DNA of 64,000 nucleotides from Limnohabitans sp. (GCA_030158125.1 JAOATL010000024.1:186001-250000), one strand, 5' to 3'. Positions 43,319-56,163 are shown, counted from the first letter of the stretch. A program made the numbers and translations. The notes: generated by a model not told the origin, from the letters alone.

Positions 43319-44584
43319 ATGGACAAACTCATTATTCGGGGTGGTCATTCTTTGAATGGCGCCATTGACATTTCCGGCGCCAAGAATGCCGCCTTGCCAG
43401 AATTGTGCGCTGCTTTGCTCACCGCGCAGCCGGTGGTGTTGCGCAACGTGCCACGTTTGCAAGATGTCAGCACCATGCTCAAACTCATCCGCAACATGGG
43501 CGTCACGTGCTCGCATGAAGAGGATGGCACCGTCCATTTGGACGCCGGCGGCTTGAACAACCCCGAGGCACCTTACGAAATGGTGAAAACCATGCGTGCA
43601 TCGGTCTTGGCTTTGGGGCCATTGCTGGCGCGCTTTGGTGAGGCCCGTGTGTCGTTGCCGGGTGGCTGTGCCATCGGTTCACGTCCTGTCGACCAGCACA
43701 TCAAAGGCTTGCAGGCCATGGGTGCCCAAATTGCAGTGGAGCACGGCTACATGGTCGCAAGTTTGGCCAACGGCCGCACGCGCCTCAAAGGCGCTCGCAT
43801 TGCCACCGACATGGTCACCGTGACAGGTACCGAAAACTTTTTGATGGCGGCAGCTTTGGCAGAAGGTGAAACCGTTTTAGAGAATGCAGCTCAAGAGCCT
43901 GAAATTCCGGACTTGGCTGAAATGCTCATTCGCATGGGGGCCAAAATTGAAGGTCATGGCACCAGCCGCATTCACATTCAGGGCGTTGAGTCTTTGAAGG
44001 GTTGCGACCACGCTGTGGTGGCCGATCGCATTGAGGCCGGAACCTTCTTGTGTGCTGTGGCTGCCACGGGTGGCGATGTGGTGCTGAATCATGCACGGGC
44101 TGACCACATGGATGCCGTGATCGACAAACTGCGCGATGCCGGAGCCACCATTGAGGTGGGCGCCGATTTTGTGCGTGTCAAAGCCTCAGGTCGCATGAAA
44201 GCACAAAGTTTCAGAACCACCGAGTACCCTGGTTTCCCAACCGACATGCAAGCCCAATTCATGGCGCTCAATTGCATTGCCGATGGCACCAGCAAAGTCA
44301 CAGAAACCATTTTTGAAAACCGCTTCATGCACGTCAATGAGTTGGTGCGTTTGGGTGCCAACATCCAAATTGATGGCAAAGTGTCTGTGGTGCAGGGCGT
44401 GCCCCAACTCTCAGGTGCCACCGTCATGGCCACCGACTTGCGCGCATCCGCCAGTTTGGTCATTGCCGGTTTGGTCGCGGAAGGCGAAACCATTGTCGAC
44501 CGCATCTATCACCTGGACCGCGGCTATGACCGCATGGAAGCCAAATTGCGCAAAGTGGGCGCACAGATTGAGCGCTCAAAGTGA
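43319..44584 (+). CDS. murA: UDP-N-acetylglucosamine 1-carboxyvinyltransferase
   Basis: [46 protein letters not shown]. Confidence 0.98.
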   Translation: MDKLIIRGGHSLNGAIDISGAKNAALPELCAALLTAQPVVLRNVPRLQDVSTMLKLIRNMGVTCSHEEDGTVHLDAGGLNNPEAPYEMVKTMRASVLALGPLLARFGEARVSLPGGCAIGSRPVDQHIKGLQAMGAQIAVEHGYMVASLANGRTRLKGARIATDMVTVTGTENFLMAAALAEGETVLENAAQEPEIPDLAEMLIRMGAKIEGHGTSRIHIQGVESLKGCDHAVVADRIEAGTFLCAVAATGGDVVLNHARADHMDAVIDKLRDAGATIEVGADFVRVKASGRMKAQSFRTTEYPGFPTDMQAQFMALNCIADGTSKVTETIFENRFMHVNELVRLGANIQIDGKVSVVQGVPQLSGATVMATDLRASASLVIAGLVAEGETIVDRIYHLDRGYDRMEAKLRKVGAQIERSK

Positions 44585-44630
44585 CGCCACTGACCCCGAA
44601 CACCGAACGCACGACCTCACAGGAACTGAC

Positions 44631-45293
44631 ATGATCACCTTGGCCTTGTCCAAAGGACGCATTTTTGATGAAACATTGCCGCTGCTCAAAGCCGCTGGCA
44701 TTGAAGTTTTAGAAGATCCCGAAACGTCTCGCAAATTGATTTTGCCCACCAACCAAGCCGGTGTGCGCGTGGTCTTGGTGCGTGCCACCGATGTGCCCAC
44801 CTATGTGGAATACGGCGGTGCCGATTTGGGTGTCACAGGCAAAGACACCTTGATCGAACACGGCGGACATGGCTTGTACCAGCCCCTCGATTTGCAAATT
44901 GCCAAATGCCGCATGAGTGTGGCGGTTCGCGCAGACTACGACTACGCCACAGCGGTGCGCTCGGGCTCACGTTTGAAAGTGGCCACCAAGTACACCAACA
45001 TTGCGCGTGAATTTTTTGCGCAAAAAGGCGTGCACGTCGATTTGATCAAGCTCTATGGCAGCATGGAGTTGGCGCCTCTCACGGGTTTGGCCGATGCCAT
45101 CGTCGACTTGGTCTCTACCGGCAGCACCCTCAAAGCCAACCACCTCATAGAAGTCGAGCGCATCATGGACATCAGCTCTCGCTTGGTGGTGAACCAAGCG
45201 TCGCTCAAACTCAAGCAAGAACCCATCCGCGCCATCATTGAAGCCTTTGCGGGCGCTGTGGCTGCGGGTCAAACGGCCAAAGCTTCAAAATAA
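44631..45293 (+). CDS. hisG: ATP phosphoribosyltransferase (short form)
   Basis: [25 protein letters not shown]...; start of his gene run. Confidence 0.97.
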   Translation: MITLALSKGRIFDETLPLLKAAGIEVLEDPETSRKLILPTNQAGVRVVLVRATDVPTYVEYGGADLGVTGKDTLIEHGGHGLYQPLDLQIAKCRMSVAVRADYDYATAVRSGSRLKVATKYTNIAREFFAQKGVHVDLIKLYGSMELAPLTGLADAIVDLVSTGSTLKANHLIEVERIMDISSRLVVNQASLKLKQEPIRAIIEAFAGAVAAGQTAKASK

Positions 45294-45313
45294 TTTCCAC
45301 ACAAAGAAATCCG

Positions 45314-46660
45314 ATGACTGCGCTGATTGCCAAAGCCCTGCGTTTAAGTACCACCGATGCCGATTTTGAAACCACATTTCAAACGCGTTTGCATTGGTCC
45401 GCAGACGCAGATGCAGCCATCGAGTCCCGCGTGGCCGAAATCTTGGCCGATGTACAACGACGCGGCGACCCGGCAGTGCTTGAGTACACACAGCGTTTCG
45501 ATGGTCTCAAAGCCCCAGACGTGCAAGCCTTGATGCTGACGCAGGCTGAACTCAAGGCGGCATTTGACGGTTTGCCCGCTGCACAAAAAGACGCATTGCA
45601 AGCTGCTGCCAAGCGTGTTCGCACCTACCACGAAGCGCAAAAGAAAGCTTCAGGCGAAAGCTGGTCTTACACCGACGAGCACGGCACCTTGCTGGGTCAA
45701 AAAGTGACGCCCTTGGACCGTGTGGGCATTTATGTGCCCGGCGGCAAAGCAGCATATCCATCCTCGGTCTTGATGAATGCCATTCCGGCACATGTGGCCG
45801 GCGTCGAAGAAATCATCATGGTGGTGCCAACACCACAAGGCGTGAAAAACCCCTTGGTCTTGGCCGCCGCCTATGTGGCCGGTGTGTCGCGCGCCTTCAC
45901 CATCGGTGGTGCACAAGCCGTTGCAGCACTTGCATTTGGCACGGCCACAGTGCCCAAGGTCGACAAAATTACCGGCCCAGGCAATGCCTATGTGGCCAGT
46001 GCCAAGAAGCGCGTGTTTGGCACCGTGGGCATTGACATGATTGCAGGCCCTAGCGAAATTTTGGTGTTGGCCGATGGCAGCACACCGCCCGAGTGGGTGG
46101 CCATGGACTTGTTCTCGCAAGCCGAGCACGACGAGTTGGCGCAAAGCATTTTGCTGTGTCCCGATGCGGCCTACATCGACAAAGTGCAAGCGGCCATCGA
46201 TCGGTTGCTGCCCACCTTGCCGCGCGCCGAGATCATTGCCAAGTCCCTGAATGACCGCGGCGCCCTCATTCAAACACGCAGCATGGAAGAGGCCTGCCAC
46301 ATCAGCAACCGCATTGCCCCCGAACACTTGGAAGTGTCCAGCCGCAACCCGCATGCATGGGAGCCTTTGCTCAAGCATGCGGGCGCCATCTTTTTGGGCG
46401 CGTTCACCAGCGAGTCGCTGGGTGATTACTGCGCTGGCCCCAACCACGTGTTGCCCACCAGTGGCACTGCACGCTTTTCTTCGCCCTTGGGCGTTTACGA
46501 TTTTCAAAAGCGCTCCAGCCTCATTGAGGTGAGCGAAAAGGGCGCGCAAAGCTTGGGCCTCATTGCGGCCGAGTTGGCCTATGGCGAGGGCTTGCAAGCC
46601 CATGCCCGTGCCGCCGAGTTGCGCTTGAACCCTGTGCCGCCACAAAGAGAAACACCATGA
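45314..46660 (+). CDS. hisD: Histidinol dehydrogenase
   Basis: [49 protein letters not shown]. Confidence 0.98.
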   Translation: MTALIAKALRLSTTDADFETTFQTRLHWSADADAAIESRVAEILADVQRRGDPAVLEYTQRFDGLKAPDVQALMLTQAELKAAFDGLPAAQKDALQAAAKRVRTYHEAQKKASGESWSYTDEHGTLLGQKVTPLDRVGIYVPGGKAAYPSSVLMNAIPAHVAGVEEIIMVVPTPQGVKNPLVLAAAYVAGVSRAFTIGGAQAVAALAFGTATVPKVDKITGPGNAYVASAKKRVFGTVGIDMIAGPSEILVLADGSTPPEWVAMDLFSQAEHDELAQSILLCPDAAYIDKVQAAIDRLLPTLPRAEIIAKSLNDRGALIQTRSMEEACHISNRIAPEHLEVSSRNPHAWEPLLKHAGAIFLGAFTSESLGDYCAGPNHVLPTSGTARFSSPLGVYDFQKRSSLIEVSEKGAQSLGLIAAELAYGEGLQAHARAAELRLNPVPPQRETP

Positions 46661-47748
46661 GCACCCCTCAAAATTCCGCCGCTTGGCTGAAACACATTCG
46701 CCAAGATGTGCAGTCCATGCACGCCTATGCCATTCAAGATTCAACCGGCATGGTCAAGCTCGATGCTATGGAAAATCCTTTCAGCTTGCCCCCAGAATTG
46801 CAAAAGCAATTGGGCGAGCGTCTGGGCGCCTTGGCCCTGAACCGTTATCCGGGTGACCGCGTCAATGTCTTGCGCGCTGAACTGGCCAAGTATGCGCACA
46901 TGCCAGAAGGCTTTGACATCATGCTGGGCAATGGCTCAGATGAACTCATCACGCTCATTTCGATGGCCTGCGATGTGCCCGGGGCCAGCATTTTGGCGCC
47001 ACTGCCAGGCTTTGTGATGTATGCCATGAGCGCGCAATTGCAAGGCGTGCGCTTTCACGGTGTGCCCCTGATGGCCAACTTTGAATTGGACGAAGCCGCC
47101 ATGCTGAACGCCATTGCCACGCACCAACCGGCGGTGGTTTATTTGGCTTATCCTAACAACCCCACGGGCACCCTGTGGGATGCTGATGTCATTGAGCGCA
47201 TTGTGGTGGCCCAAGGCGAGCAAGGCGGCCTGGTGGTGATGGACGAGGCGTACCAGCCCTTTGCCAGCCAAACTTACATGGACCGCGTTGCGCAACATGG
47301 TCACGTGCTGCTGATGCGCACCTTGTCCAAATTTGGTTTGGCCGGTGTACGTCTGGGTTACATGGTGGGCCCCAAAGCTTTGATTGCCGAAATCGACAAA
47401 GTGCGACCGCCTTACAACATCAGCGTTTTGAATTGCGAATGCGCTTTGTTTGCCCTTGAGCACGCCAACGTGTTTGCCGAACAAGCGGTCAAAATTCGCC
47501 AAGAACGTGAAAAACTCAGCCAGGCGCTGGCCCTTTTACCGGGTGTCCAAGTTTTTCCAAGCCAGGCCAATATGCTCTTGGTTCGTATGCCGGACGCCAC
47601 AAAGTGCTTCGAAGGTATGAAATCGAAAGGCATTTTGGTCAAGAACGTTTCTAAAATGCACCCATTGCTGAGCAACTGTTTGCGCCTCACCGTCGGAACC
47701 CCCGAAGAAAACGTGCGCATGTTGGCAGCACTCAAGGAATCCTTATGA
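46657..47748 (+). CDS. hisC: Histidinol-phosphate aminotransferase
   Basis: [11 protein letters not shown]...NRYPG...LGNGSDELI...[18 protein letters not shown]. Confidence 0.97.
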   Translation: MSTPQNSAAWLKHIRQDVQSMHAYAIQDSTGMVKLDAMENPFSLPPELQKQLGERLGALALNRYPGDRVNVLRAELAKYAHMPEGFDIMLGNGSDELITLISMACDVPGASILAPLPGFVMYAMSAQLQGVRFHGVPLMANFELDEAAMLNAIATHQPAVVYLAYPNNPTGTLWDADVIERIVVAQGEQGGLVVMDEAYQPFASQTYMDRVAQHGHVLLMRTLSKFGLAGVRLGYMVGPKALIAEIDKVRPPYNISVLNCECALFALEHANVFAEQAVKIRQEREKLSQALALLPGVQVFPSQANMLLVRMPDATKCFEGMKSKGILVKNVSKMHPLLSNCLRLTVGTPEENVRMLAALKESL

Positions 47749-48341
47749 GCTCACCCCGCGTTGCAGAAGTCACGCGCCAAACTGCAGAAACCCAAATTCG
47801 CGTCAAAGTGAATTTGGACGGTACTGGCCAATCCAGCCTGTCCACGGGCATTGGTTTTTTTGACCACATGCTCGATCAAATTGCACGCCACGGCCTCATC
47901 GACTTAGAAGTCGACGCCAAGGGCGATTTGCACATCGATGGCCACCACACTGTTGAAGATGTCGGCATTACTTTAGGCCAGGCCGTGGCACAAGCCGTGG
48001 GCGACAAAAAAGGTCTGCGCCGTTATGGTCATGCGTATGTGCCCCTCGATGAGGCGCTGTCACGCGTTGTCATCGACTTTTCAGGCCGTCCTGGCTTGGT
48101 CAACCATGTGCCTTTCACCAGCGGCATGGTGGGCGGCTTTGACACCCAGCTCATGCACGAATTTTTCCAAGGCTTTGTGAACCACGCTTTGGTCACTTTG
48201 CACATTGACAACTTGCGTGGCGACAACGCGCACCACCAAGCCGAAACCGTGTTCAAAGCCTTCGCACGTGCTTTGCGTGCCGCGCTCGAAATTGACCCCC
48301 GCGCTGCGGGCATCATTCCTTCCACCAAGGGCTCGCTCTAA
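47745..48341 (+). CDS. hisB: Imidazoleglycerol-phosphate dehydratase
   Basis: [42 protein letters not shown]. Confidence 0.98.
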   Translation: MSSPRVAEVTRQTAETQIRVKVNLDGTGQSSLSTGIGFFDHMLDQIARHGLIDLEVDAKGDLHIDGHHTVEDVGITLGQAVAQAVGDKKGLRRYGHAYVPLDEALSRVVIDFSGRPGLVNHVPFTSGMVGGFDTQLMHEFFQGFVNHALVTLHIDNLRGDNAHHQAETVFKAFARALRAALEIDPRAAGIIPSTKGSL

Positions 48342-48343
48342 GC

Positions 48344-49006
48344 ATGTCTGTCAACTCAGTGGCGGTGGTCGATTACGGCATGGGCAATTTGCGCTCAGTC
48401 GCGCAGGCGGTCATTCATGCGGCACAAGACACGGGCGTTGAAGTCAAAATCACGTCCAACCCGCAAGATGTTCGCAACGCTTCACGGGTGGTATTGCCTG
48501 GCCAAGGCGCCATGCCCGATTGCATGCGCGAGCTGCGTGAATCGGGCCTCATGGAAGCTGTGTTGGAAGCTGCCGCCACCAAGCCTTTGTTTGGCGTGTG
48601 CGTGGGCATGCAAATGCTGCTAGACCACAGCGACGAGGGCAACACGCCTGGCTTGGGCTTGATTCATGGCAACGTGATCAAGTTTGATCTGGCGGGCAAA
48701 CTTCAAGTAGATGGCAGCCGGTTCAAAGTACCGCAAATGGGATGGAATCAAGTCAATTTCAGCCGCCATCAAGGTGTGCAGCACCCTGTCTGGGGCGATA
48801 TTCCCAGTGGCAGTTACTTTTATTTTGTGCACAGTTTTTACGCCAAACCCGACAACGCTGCCCACGTGGCCGCAGAAACCGATTACGGTGCTACTTTTGC
48901 CTGTGCCATTGCACGCGATAATTTGTTTGCCACGCAGTTTCACCCTGAAAAAAGCGCCGACCAAGGGTTGGCGCTTTACCGCAACTTCTTGCACTGGCAA
49001 CCCTGA
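48344..49006 (+). CDS. hisH: Imidazole glycerol phosphate synthase subunit HisH
   Basis: [50 protein letters not shown]. Confidence 0.98.
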   Translation: MSVNSVAVVDYGMGNLRSVAQAVIHAAQDTGVEVKITSNPQDVRNASRVVLPGQGAMPDCMRELRESGLMEAVLEAAATKPLFGVCVGMQMLLDHSDEGNTPGLGLIHGNVIKFDLAGKLQVDGSRFKVPQMGWNQVNFSRHQGVQHPVWGDIPSGSYFYFVHSFYAKPDNAAHVAAETDYGATFACAIARDNLFATQFHPEKSADQGLALYRNFLHWQP

Positions 49007-49052
49007 TTTTTTCTTTCATTTTTTCGTTCCACTCTAGCGCTAGCAATACGCC

Positions 49053-49793
49053 ATGATTCTGATACCTGCGATTGACCTCAAAGACGGCCACTGCGTTCGC
49101 CTCAAACAAGGTGACATGGACCAAGCCACCACGTTTGGCGAAGACCCTGCTGCCATGGCCAAAAGTTGGCTTGACAAAGGTGCACGCCGTTTGCATTTGG
49201 TTGACCTGAATGGTGCCTTTGCCGGCAAACCGCAAAACTTTGCGGCCATCAAGTCCATTTTGAAAGAAGTCGGCGACGACATCCCTGTTCAATTGGGCGG
49301 TGGCATTCGCGATCTAGACACCATTGAAAAATACATCGATGGTGGCCTGCGTTACGTCATCATTGGCACCGCAGCGGTTAAAAATCCAGGCTTCTTGCGC
49401 GATGCCTGCAGCGCATTTGGTGGTCACATCATCGTGGGCCTCGATGCCAAAGATGGCAAGGTGGCCACCGATGGTTGGAGCAAGCTCACAGGTCATGAAG
49501 TGGTCGACTTGGCCAAAAAGTTTGAAGACTGGGGCGTTGAGTCCATCATCTACACCGACATTGGCCGCGATGGCATGCTGAGCGGCATCAACATCGAGGC
49601 CACTGTCAAATTGGCGCAAGCCCTCACCATTCCCGTCATCGCCTCAGGCGGCTTGTCCAACATGGCCGACATTGAGCAATTGTGCGCAGTAGAAGGCGAA
49701 GGCGTTGAAGGCGTTATCTGCGGACGTGCCGTTTACTCTGGTGACCTGGATTTCCAAGCAGCCCAGGCCAGGGCCGATGAACTTAACGGCTGA
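49053..49793 (+). CDS. hisA: Phosphoribosylformimino-AICAR ribotide isomerase
   Basis: [41 protein letters not shown]. Confidence 0.98.
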   Translation: MILIPAIDLKDGHCVRLKQGDMDQATTFGEDPAAMAKSWLDKGARRLHLVDLNGAFAGKPQNFAAIKSILKEVGDDIPVQLGGGIRDLDTIEKYIDGGLRYVIIGTAAVKNPGFLRDACSAFGGHIIVGLDAKDGKVATDGWSKLTGHEVVDLAKKFEDWGVESIIYTDIGRDGMLSGINIEATVKLAQALTIPVIASGGLSNMADIEQLCAVEGEGVEGVICGRAVYSGDLDFQAAQARADELNG

Positions 49794-50640
49794 TTCTCTT
49801 CAAGGCCACGCCGGTTGGCGCTGGTCCTTGCCCAGCGGCGACAGTGTGTTTGTGGCACAGCAGGGCGCGCAAGTCTTGTCCTGGCATGCAGCCGGTGCCG
49901 AGCGCATGTACCTCAGTCCCAAGTCGGCATGCAATGGCAGCACTGCCATTCGTGGTGGGGTGCCCGTTTGCTTTCCGCAATTCAACCAACGGGGCAACTT
50001 GCCCAAACACGGTTTTGTGCGCAACATGCCTTGGCGCTTGCTAGAAGGCAATGCGCAGGCCAGTTCCCAAGTCTTTGAGCTGCAAGCAAATGACGCAACG
50101 CGTGCCATTTGGCCCGTTAACTTTCGCGTGTTGCTGACCGTCGACTTGCAAGTTCAGCAGCTGAAAATAAGGTTGCGCGTTGAAAATCAAGGCGCTCAAG
50201 TGCTCAGCTTCACAGGCGCTTTGCACACTTATTTGGCGGTCAGCGCCATCGACCAAGTGAGTCTGCAAGGGCAGACCCAGCAACCCGAATGGGATGCCGT
50301 GCAAGACACACACCAAATGTGCAGCGGCCTGTTGCGTTTCAATTCAGAATTTGACCGTGTCTACGATGTGGCGCCGCCAGCCCAGGCACAGGGCCTGTCC
50401 GCACAGCCCCAGCCCACATGGTGCTTGCAAGACGGCCCGCAAACCCTGAAGATTTCACAAAGCCATGCCTGGGGCCAAAGCGTGGTCTGGAATCCTGGCG
50501 CAGCAAAAGCCGCTCAACTCCAAGACATGCCGGCAGACGGTTATCAAAAAATGCTTTGCGTCGAAGCGGCCTGCGTGAACACGCCCATCCAAGTCCCCGC
50601 TACTCAATCTTGGGAAGCTTGGCAACAATTCAACCTTTGA
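49777..50640 (+). CDS. D-hexose-6-phosphate mutarotase (aldose-1-epimerase-like, YeaD family)
   Basis: [26 protein letters not shown]...[31 protein letters not shown]; start inside the hisA 3' end. Confidence 0.9.
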   Translation: MNLTADSLQGHAGWRWSLPSGDSVFVAQQGAQVLSWHAAGAERMYLSPKSACNGSTAIRGGVPVCFPQFNQRGNLPKHGFVRNMPWRLLEGNAQASSQVFELQANDATRAIWPVNFRVLLTVDLQVQQLKIRLRVENQGAQVLSFTGALHTYLAVSAIDQVSLQGQTQQPEWDAVQDTHQMCSGLLRFNSEFDRVYDVAPPAQAQGLSAQPQPTWCLQDGPQTLKISQSHAWGQSVVWNPGAAKAAQLQDMPADGYQKMLCVEAACVNTPIQVPATQSWEAWQQFNL

Positions 50641-50646
50641 GACACC

Positions 50647-51426
50647 ATGCTAGCCAAACGCATCATTCCTTGCCTTGACGTCACCGGCGGCCGCGTGGTC
50701 AAAGGCGTTAACTTTGTCGAACTCCGCGATGCAGGTGATCCCGTTGAAATTGCCGCAAGATACAACGAGCAGGGTGCCGACGAACTCACCTTTTTGGACA
50801 TCACAGCCACCAGCGATGGTCGCGACCTTATTTTGCACATCATTGAAGCGGTGGCTTCTCAGGTGTTCATCCCCCTCACGGTGGGCGGCGGTGTCCGCAC
50901 CGTCGACGACGTGCGCAGACTGCTCAATGCGGGTGCCGACAAAACCAGTTTCAACTCGGCCGCCATTGCCAATCCGCAAGTCATTCGCGACGCCTCCCAA
51001 AAATACGGCGCGCAGTGCATCGTGGTCGCCATTGATGCCAAGCGCCGTCAGGGCCATGACCTGGCCTTGCGCGGAGAAGGCTGGGATGTCTACAGCCACG
51101 GCGGCCGTCAAAACACGGGTTTGGACGCTGTGAAGTGGGCCACCCAAATGGCAGAGTTTGGCGCAGGCGAGATTTTGCTCACCAGCATGGACCGCGATGG
51201 CACCAAGTCAGGCTTTGATTTGGCCCTGACCAAGGCTGTGAGCGATGCCGTGCAAGTGCCCGTCATTGCCTCGGGTGGTGTGGGCAATTTAGACCACTTG
51301 GCCGATGGTGTGCAACAAGGCGGTGCCGATGCCGTGCTGGCCGCCAGCATTTTTCACTATGGCGAATACACCGTGCAACAAGCCAAAGCGCGCATGCGTG
51401 AGCGCGGTATTCCTGTCCGCTTGTAA
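50647..51426 (+). CDS. hisF: Imidazole glycerol phosphate synthase subunit HisF
   Basis: [34 protein letters not shown]. Confidence 0.98.
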   Translation: MLAKRIIPCLDVTGGRVVKGVNFVELRDAGDPVEIAARYNEQGADELTFLDITATSDGRDLILHIIEAVASQVFIPLTVGGGVRTVDDVRRLLNAGADKTSFNSAAIANPQVIRDASQKYGAQCIVVAIDAKRRQGHDLALRGEGWDVYSHGGRQNTGLDAVKWATQMAEFGAGEILLTSMDRDGTKSGFDLALTKAVSDAVQVPVIASGGVGNLDHLADGVQQGGADAVLAASIFHYGEYTVQQAKARMRERGIPVRL

Positions 51427-51478
51427 TCTTCTGCTGACTGTCTTTCACAATGCACCTCGCAAGTGGTAGATTCAACGC

Positions 51479-51868
51479 ATGACATGGCTTGATCAAATCA
51501 AATGGGACGCGCAGGGCCTGGTGCCCGTCATTGCGCAAGAGGCCAGCACCGGCGATGTGCTGATGTTTGCCTGGATGAACCGCGAGGCCTTGGCCAAGAC
51601 GGCCGAGCTCAAGCGCGCGGTTTACTTCAGCCGCTCACGCAACAAGTTGTGGTTCAAAGGTGAAGAATCGGGCCATGTGCAAACTGTGCACGACATGCGC
51701 CTCGATTGTGACAACGACGTTGTGCTGCTCAAAGTGACGCAGTTGGGGCACGAGCCAGGCATTGCTTGCCATACAGGCCGTCACAGCTGTTTTTATCAGC
51801 AGTACCAAGAAGGCGAATGGCACGCCACCGAACCGGTCTTGAAAGACCCCGAATCCATCTACAAGTGA
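51479..51868 (+). CDS. hisI: Phosphoribosyl-AMP cyclohydrolase
   Basis: [51 protein letters not shown]. Confidence 0.98.
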   Translation: MTWLDQIKWDAQGLVPVIAQEASTGDVLMFAWMNREALAKTAELKRAVYFSRSRNKLWFKGEESGHVQTVHDMRLDCDNDVVLLKVTQLGHEPGIACHTGRHSCFYQQYQEGEWHATEPVLKDPESIYK

Positions 51869-51886
51869 GCACGCGTTGCCAAAATC

Positions 51887-52255
51887 ATGAGTTCTACCGA
51901 TGCTTTGGCCCGCTTAGCGGCCGTGATTGAAAGTCGCAAACCGGCCAACGGCGGCGACCCCGAGAAAAGTTATGTGGCGCGCTTGCTGCACAAAGGGCCC
52001 GATGCCTTCTTGAAGAAAATTGGCGAAGAAGCCACCGAAACAGTGATGGCGGCCAAAGACATGGACCATGGCGGTGAAGCGCACAAACTGGTGGGTGAGG
52101 TGGCCGATTTGTGGTTCCACAGCATGATTGCTTTGGCACACTACGGTTTGTCGCCAGTCGATGTGGTGGCCGAACTCAGCCGCCGCGAAGGCCTCAGTGG
52201 CTTGGAGGAAAAAGCCCTCCGTAAAGCCGTTCAACGTGAAAATTCAGGTGAATGA
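51887..52255 (+). CDS. hisE: Phosphoribosyl-ATP pyrophosphatase
   Basis: [45 protein letters not shown]. Confidence 0.97.
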   Translation: MSSTDALARLAAVIESRKPANGGDPEKSYVARLLHKGPDAFLKKIGEEATETVMAAKDMDHGGEAHKLVGEVADLWFHSMIALAHYGLSPVDVVAELSRREGLSGLEEKALRKAVQRENSGE

Positions 52256-52611
52256 TGCAAGATTCCAACTGCCTATTTTGCAAAATCATTGCAGGCAACA
52301 TACCTTCAAAAAAGGTCTATGAAGACGAACATGTGTTTGCTTTTCACGACATTGCCCCCTGGGCCCCCGTGCATTTCCTCTTGGTGCCCAAATTGCACAT
52401 CCCGTCCATGGCGCAAATCACCCCAGAACATTCGGCCTTAATGGGCCACATGATGGCGCTGGCGCCTAAACTGGCGCTGGAACAGGGCTGCCGGCCCTAT
52501 CCTGAAGGCGGTTACAGAATTGTGACCAACACCGGTTCGGAAGGTGGGCAAGAAGTTCACCATTTGCATTTTCATGTCATGGGCGGGCCGCGCCCTTGGC
52601 TTCGAGGTTAA
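52252..52611 (+). CDS. hinT: HIT-family hydrolase (HinT-like)
   Basis: [40 protein letters not shown]. Confidence 0.95.
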   Translation: MMQDSNCLFCKIIAGNIPSKKVYEDEHVFAFHDIAPWAPVHFLLVPKLHIPSMAQITPEHSALMGHMMALAPKLALEQGCRPYPEGGYRIVTNTGSEGGQEVHHLHFHVMGGPRPWLRG

Positions 52612-52647
52612 GCGCTTAGAATCTCAATTAATTGTTAGGAGATATTC

Positions 52648-52887
52648 ATGGGTTCATTTTCTATTTGGCACTGGCTCATCGTTTTGCTGATTGTGGTCAT
52701 GGTTTTTGGCACCAAAAAGCTCAAAAACATGGGCTCCGACCTGGGCGGCGCCGTTAAAGGTTTCAAAGACGGCATGAAAGATGCCAATGGCAATCCCAGC
52801 ACCGAAGAGAAGCCAGCCGGACAAGTAGCGGCCTCGGCCCCTGCAGAAAAAACCACGATCGACGTGGAAGCCAAAACAAAGTCCTGA
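52648..52887 (+). CDS. tatA: Sec-independent translocase TatA
   Basis: [40 protein letters not shown]. Confidence 0.97.
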   Translation: MGSFSIWHWLIVLLIVVMVFGTKKLKNMGSDLGGAVKGFKDGMKDANGNPSTEEKPAGQVAASAPAEKTTIDVEAKTKS

Positions 52888-52888
52888 T

Positions 52889-53356
52889 TTGATCGATCTT
52901 GGCATTTCCAAAATAGCCCTCATCGGGGTCGTGGCGCTGGTCGTCATTGGCCCCGAGAAGTTGCCGCGCGTGGCGCGTACCTTGGGCAATCTCATGGGCA
53001 AAGCTCAGCGTTACATCGCCGATGTGAAAGCTGAAGTCAATCGCAGCATGGATTTGGAAGAGCTCAAAAAAATGAAAGAAACGGTGGAAGGGGCCGCACG
53101 TGACGTGGAAGGCTCGGTTGAATCCACCGCCATCGATTTTGAAAAGCAGTGGAACGACACCACAGCGGGCCTGAATTCTGAATCCAATCACACCCCTTGG
53201 GTGCCGCCGCCACCCGAGTACAAGCATCCTGGCAAAAAGTTTCGTTTGAAACAAGCCGCAGTACCCCAGTGGTACAAGGCCCGAGCCGGTGTGCGAACCA
53301 AAACATTGTCGGGCGCTGCACGTGTGGCGCGTTACCGACCTAGCAAATTAGGTTAA
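52889..53356 (+). CDS. tatB: Sec-independent translocase TatB (TTG start)
   Basis: [50 protein letters not shown]. Confidence 0.95.
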   Translation: MIDLGISKIALIGVVALVVIGPEKLPRVARTLGNLMGKAQRYIADVKAEVNRSMDLEELKKMKETVEGAARDVEGSVESTAIDFEKQWNDTTAGLNSESNHTPWVPPPPEYKHPGKKFRLKQAAVPQWYKARAGVRTKTLSGAARVARYRPSKLG

Positions 53357-53362
53357 CCCTTC

Positions 53363-54157
53363 GTGTCCGATCCTACCCAAAAGCCTGACGACGAACTGGC
53401 TGGCACCGAGCAGCCCTTCGTTTCCCATTTGATGGAATTGCGGGACCGCTTGGTTCGCGCCATGGCGGCCGTGGGTATCGCTGCGGCCATTTTGGCACTG
53501 TTCCCAGGACCTGCTGAACTTTACGATTTGCTGGCTGCGCCGCTTGTGACGCACTTGCCGGTGGGTGCCACCCTCATTGCCACGTCGGTTATTTCACCTT
53601 TCATGGTGCCGCTCAAAATTTTGCTCATGGCTGCATTTTTGTTGGCCTTGCCGGTGGTGCTGTACCAAGTTTGGGCTTTCATTGCTCCGGGTTTGTATGC
53701 ACACGAAAAGCGATTGGTCATGCCTTTGGTAGTGTCCAGCACCCTGCTGTTTTTCATTGGTGTGGCGTTCTGTTATTTCTTTGTGTTTGGCCAGGTATTT
53801 AAATTCATCCAAAGCTTTGCGCCCAAAAGCATCACAGCCGCACCTGACATTGAAGCCTATTTAGGCTTTGTACTCAACATGTTCTTGGCCTTTGGTTTGG
53901 CTTTTGAGGTGCCCATCGCTGTGGTGGTGTTGGCCCGCTTAGGGGTGGTCAGCATTGAGAAGTTGAAAGATTTTCGGGGTTACTTCGTGGTCTTGGCGTT
54001 TGTCATTGCGGCCATCGTGACACCCCCCGACGTGGTCTCGCAGTTGGCCTTGGCCATTCCCATGTGCTTGCTTTATGAGTTGGGCATCTGGGCTGCCAAA
54101 TTCTTCATTCAGCACACCCAGCCGCCCAAAGAAGACGAAGCTTCACCCGCCAGCTGA
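53363..54157 (+). CDS. tatC: Sec-independent translocase TatC (GTG start)
   Basis: EQPFVSHLMELRDRLVRAM; six-TM protein. Confidence 0.97.
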   Translation: MSDPTQKPDDELAGTEQPFVSHLMELRDRLVRAMAAVGIAAAILALFPGPAELYDLLAAPLVTHLPVGATLIATSVISPFMVPLKILLMAAFLLALPVVLYQVWAFIAPGLYAHEKRLVMPLVVSSTLLFFIGVAFCYFFVFGQVFKFIQSFAPKSITAAPDIEAYLGFVLNMFLAFGLAFEVPIAVVVLARLGVVSIEKLKDFRGYFVVLAFVIAAIVTPPDVVSQLALAIPMCLLYELGIWAAKFFIQHTQPPKEDEASPAS

Positions 54158-54164
54158 TACGCGC

Positions 54165-55316
54165 TTAGCGTCTGGTGGGCCGCGTGCCAGGTGTCACGCG
54201 CACTTGCATTTCTTTGCCATTTCTTTGAAGCAGCACCATGGCTGATTCACCCGGCGTGAGCGCGGCCACACGCGACAGCATGTCGGGCACATCGTCCACC
54301 CCCTGGCCTGCGACTTTCAAAATCAGATCGCCTGGCTGAATGCCCGCTTTGGCCGCTGGACTGTTTTGCAGCACGCCGTTGATGAGCACCCCCTTGGGCA
54401 ATTCACCCGTGGTTTTGTCTTTGGCAATGCCGAAACTTTCAGCCAATTCTGCATTCAGAGGTCGCGGTTCTACGCCAATCCAGCCGCGGGTTACTTTGCC
54501 TTCCTTGATCAAGGCGGACATGATTTGTGTGGCAGTAGAAACGGGCACAGCAAAGCCAATGCCCAGGCTGCCCCCCGAGCGAGAGTAAATGGCCGTGTTG
54601 ATGCCCATCAGTGCGCCATTGGCATCGACCAAAGCGCCGCCTGAATTGCCCGGGTTGATGGCCGCATCGGTTTGAATGAAGTTCTCAAAAGTGTTGATGC
54701 CCAGTTGTTTGCGGCCCAACGCACTCACGATGCCTGAGGTGACCGTTTGGCCCACGCCAAATGGATTGCCGATGGCCAATACAGCATCGCCCACTTGCAG
54801 GGCTTGCATTTGCCCCAGCACAATCACTGGCAATTGCGCCAGTTCAATTTTGAGCAAGGCCAAATCTGTTTCGGGGTCGGTGCCAATCACTTTGGCCAGC
54901 GCAGTGCGGCCATCGTTGAGTGTCACCTCAATGGCCTCGGCGCCTTCAATCACATGATGGTTGGTCAGGATGTAGCCTTCGGGGCTGACGATCACACCGC
55001 TGCCCATGCCACCACTGGGCGTGTCGTCTTCGGGTTCATCAAAAAATCGAAACCAGGGATCGGCCTTGCGCGCTTTGCTGCGACTCTTTTGTTGCACGCT
55101 GATACTGACCACGGCAGGCGCCGCATTTTGAGCGGCGTGTCTAAAACTGCCGCCAGGGATGGCGCCCGAACTGCCATCGTCTTTGGCTTGGGTCAACGAG
55201 ACGGTACCGGAAGCTGCCGTGGGTTGGCGCCAGCTGGGTTGAAGCGTGGTCACGACAAACCAAGCAGCAAGCAAGACCGTGACGGTTTGGGAAAATAGAA
55301 GCCAAATTCTTTTCAT
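54165..55316 (-). CDS. Trypsin-like serine protease of the Deg/HtrA family with one PDZ domain
   Basis: GSGVIVSPEGYILTNHHVIEGA; TDPETDLALLKI; QTDAAINPGNSGGALVDANG; PDZ region. Confidence 0.95.
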   Translation of the reverse strand: MKRIWLLFSQTVTVLLAAWFVVTTLQPSWRQPTAASGTVSLTQAKDDGSSGAIPGGSFRHAAQNAAPAVVSISVQQKSRSKARKADPWFRFFDEPEDDTPSGGMGSGVIVSPEGYILTNHHVIEGAEAIEVTLNDGRTALAKVIGTDPETDLALLKIELAQLPVIVLGQMQALQVGDAVLAIGNPFGVGQTVTSGIVSALGRKQLGINTFENFIQTDAAINPGNSGGALVDANGALMGINTAIYSRSGGSLGIGFAVPVSTATQIMSALIKEGKVTRGWIGVEPRPLNAELAESFGIAKDKTTGELPKGVLINGVLQNSPAAKAGIQPGDLILKVAGQGVDDVPDMLSRVAALTPGESAMVLLQRNGKEMQVRVTPGTRPTRR

Positions 55317-55400
55317 GATTTGTATTGTGTCGCAAGCCTTGAATCAGTGCCATGGCCATGAGATACGCCACAATAGCCACAACCCTTAAATGAGAGTGCC

Positions 55401-56159
55401 ATGACAGATTTCAAGACGCTGCTTCAGGCGTTTGACCAACTATTGCAACCCGAACGTTTCAAAGACTACGGCCCCAACGGGCTGCAGGTTGAAGGCAAGC
55501 ATGCGGTTCAAAAAATCGTCTCGGGCGTCACAGCCAGCCTCGACCTCATCGATGCGGCCATTGAGGCGCAGGCCGATGCCATCTTCGTACACCACGGCCT
55601 GTTCTGGCGGGGCCAAGATGGCCGCGTGGTGGGGTGGATGAAAGAGCGCTTGCAAAAACTGTTGGCCCACAACATCAACCTGTATGCCTACCACTTGCCC
55701 CTCGACGCGCACCCCGAATTGGGCAACAACGCACAATTGGGCCAAGTCTTGGGTTTGAAGGCTCACGCTTGGTGCGGCGACCAAAACTTGGTCAGTGTGG
55801 GGCAGGCGCTCAACGGGCAGTCGTTTGACAATGCACAAGCCCTCGCGGCCCATGTCCAGGCGCTGCTGGGTCGTCACATCACGTGCGTTGCGCCTTCTGT
55901 GCATCCCATTCGGCGCGTTGCATGGTGCAGCGGTGGCGCGCAATCGTACTTTGAGGCGGCCATTGCCGAAGGTGTTGAGGCCTTCATCACAGGTGAAATC
56001 TCAGAGCCGCAAGCGCACATCGCCAAAGAAACCGGCGTGGCCTTTCTGGCCTGCGGTCACCATGCCACCGAGCGCTATGGCGCACCTGCTGTGGCGGCGC
56101 ATGTGGCTGCGGCATTGGGCTTAAACCACCAATTCATTGACATTCACAACCCGGCCTAA
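55401..56159 (+). CDS. NIF3-like dinuclear metal centre hexameric protein
   Basis: KDYGPNGLQVEGK; DAIFVHHGLFWRGQDG; YAYHLPLDAHPELGNNAQL; FLACGHHATERYG. Confidence 0.95.
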   Translation: MTDFKTLLQAFDQLLQPERFKDYGPNGLQVEGKHAVQKIVSGVTASLDLIDAAIEAQADAIFVHHGLFWRGQDGRVVGWMKERLQKLLAHNINLYAYHLPLDAHPELGNNAQLGQVLGLKAHAWCGDQNLVSVGQALNGQSFDNAQALAAHVQALLGRHITCVAPSVHPIRRVAWCSGGAQSYFEAAIAEGVEAFITGEISEPQAHIAKETGVAFLACGHHATERYGAPAVAAHVAAALGLNHQFIDIHNPA

Positions 56160-56163
56160 CCCC

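Noticed and set aside
45650-46744. 364-aa minus-strand ORF opposite hisD
   Set aside because: Shadow ORF; hisD on the plus strand explains the region.
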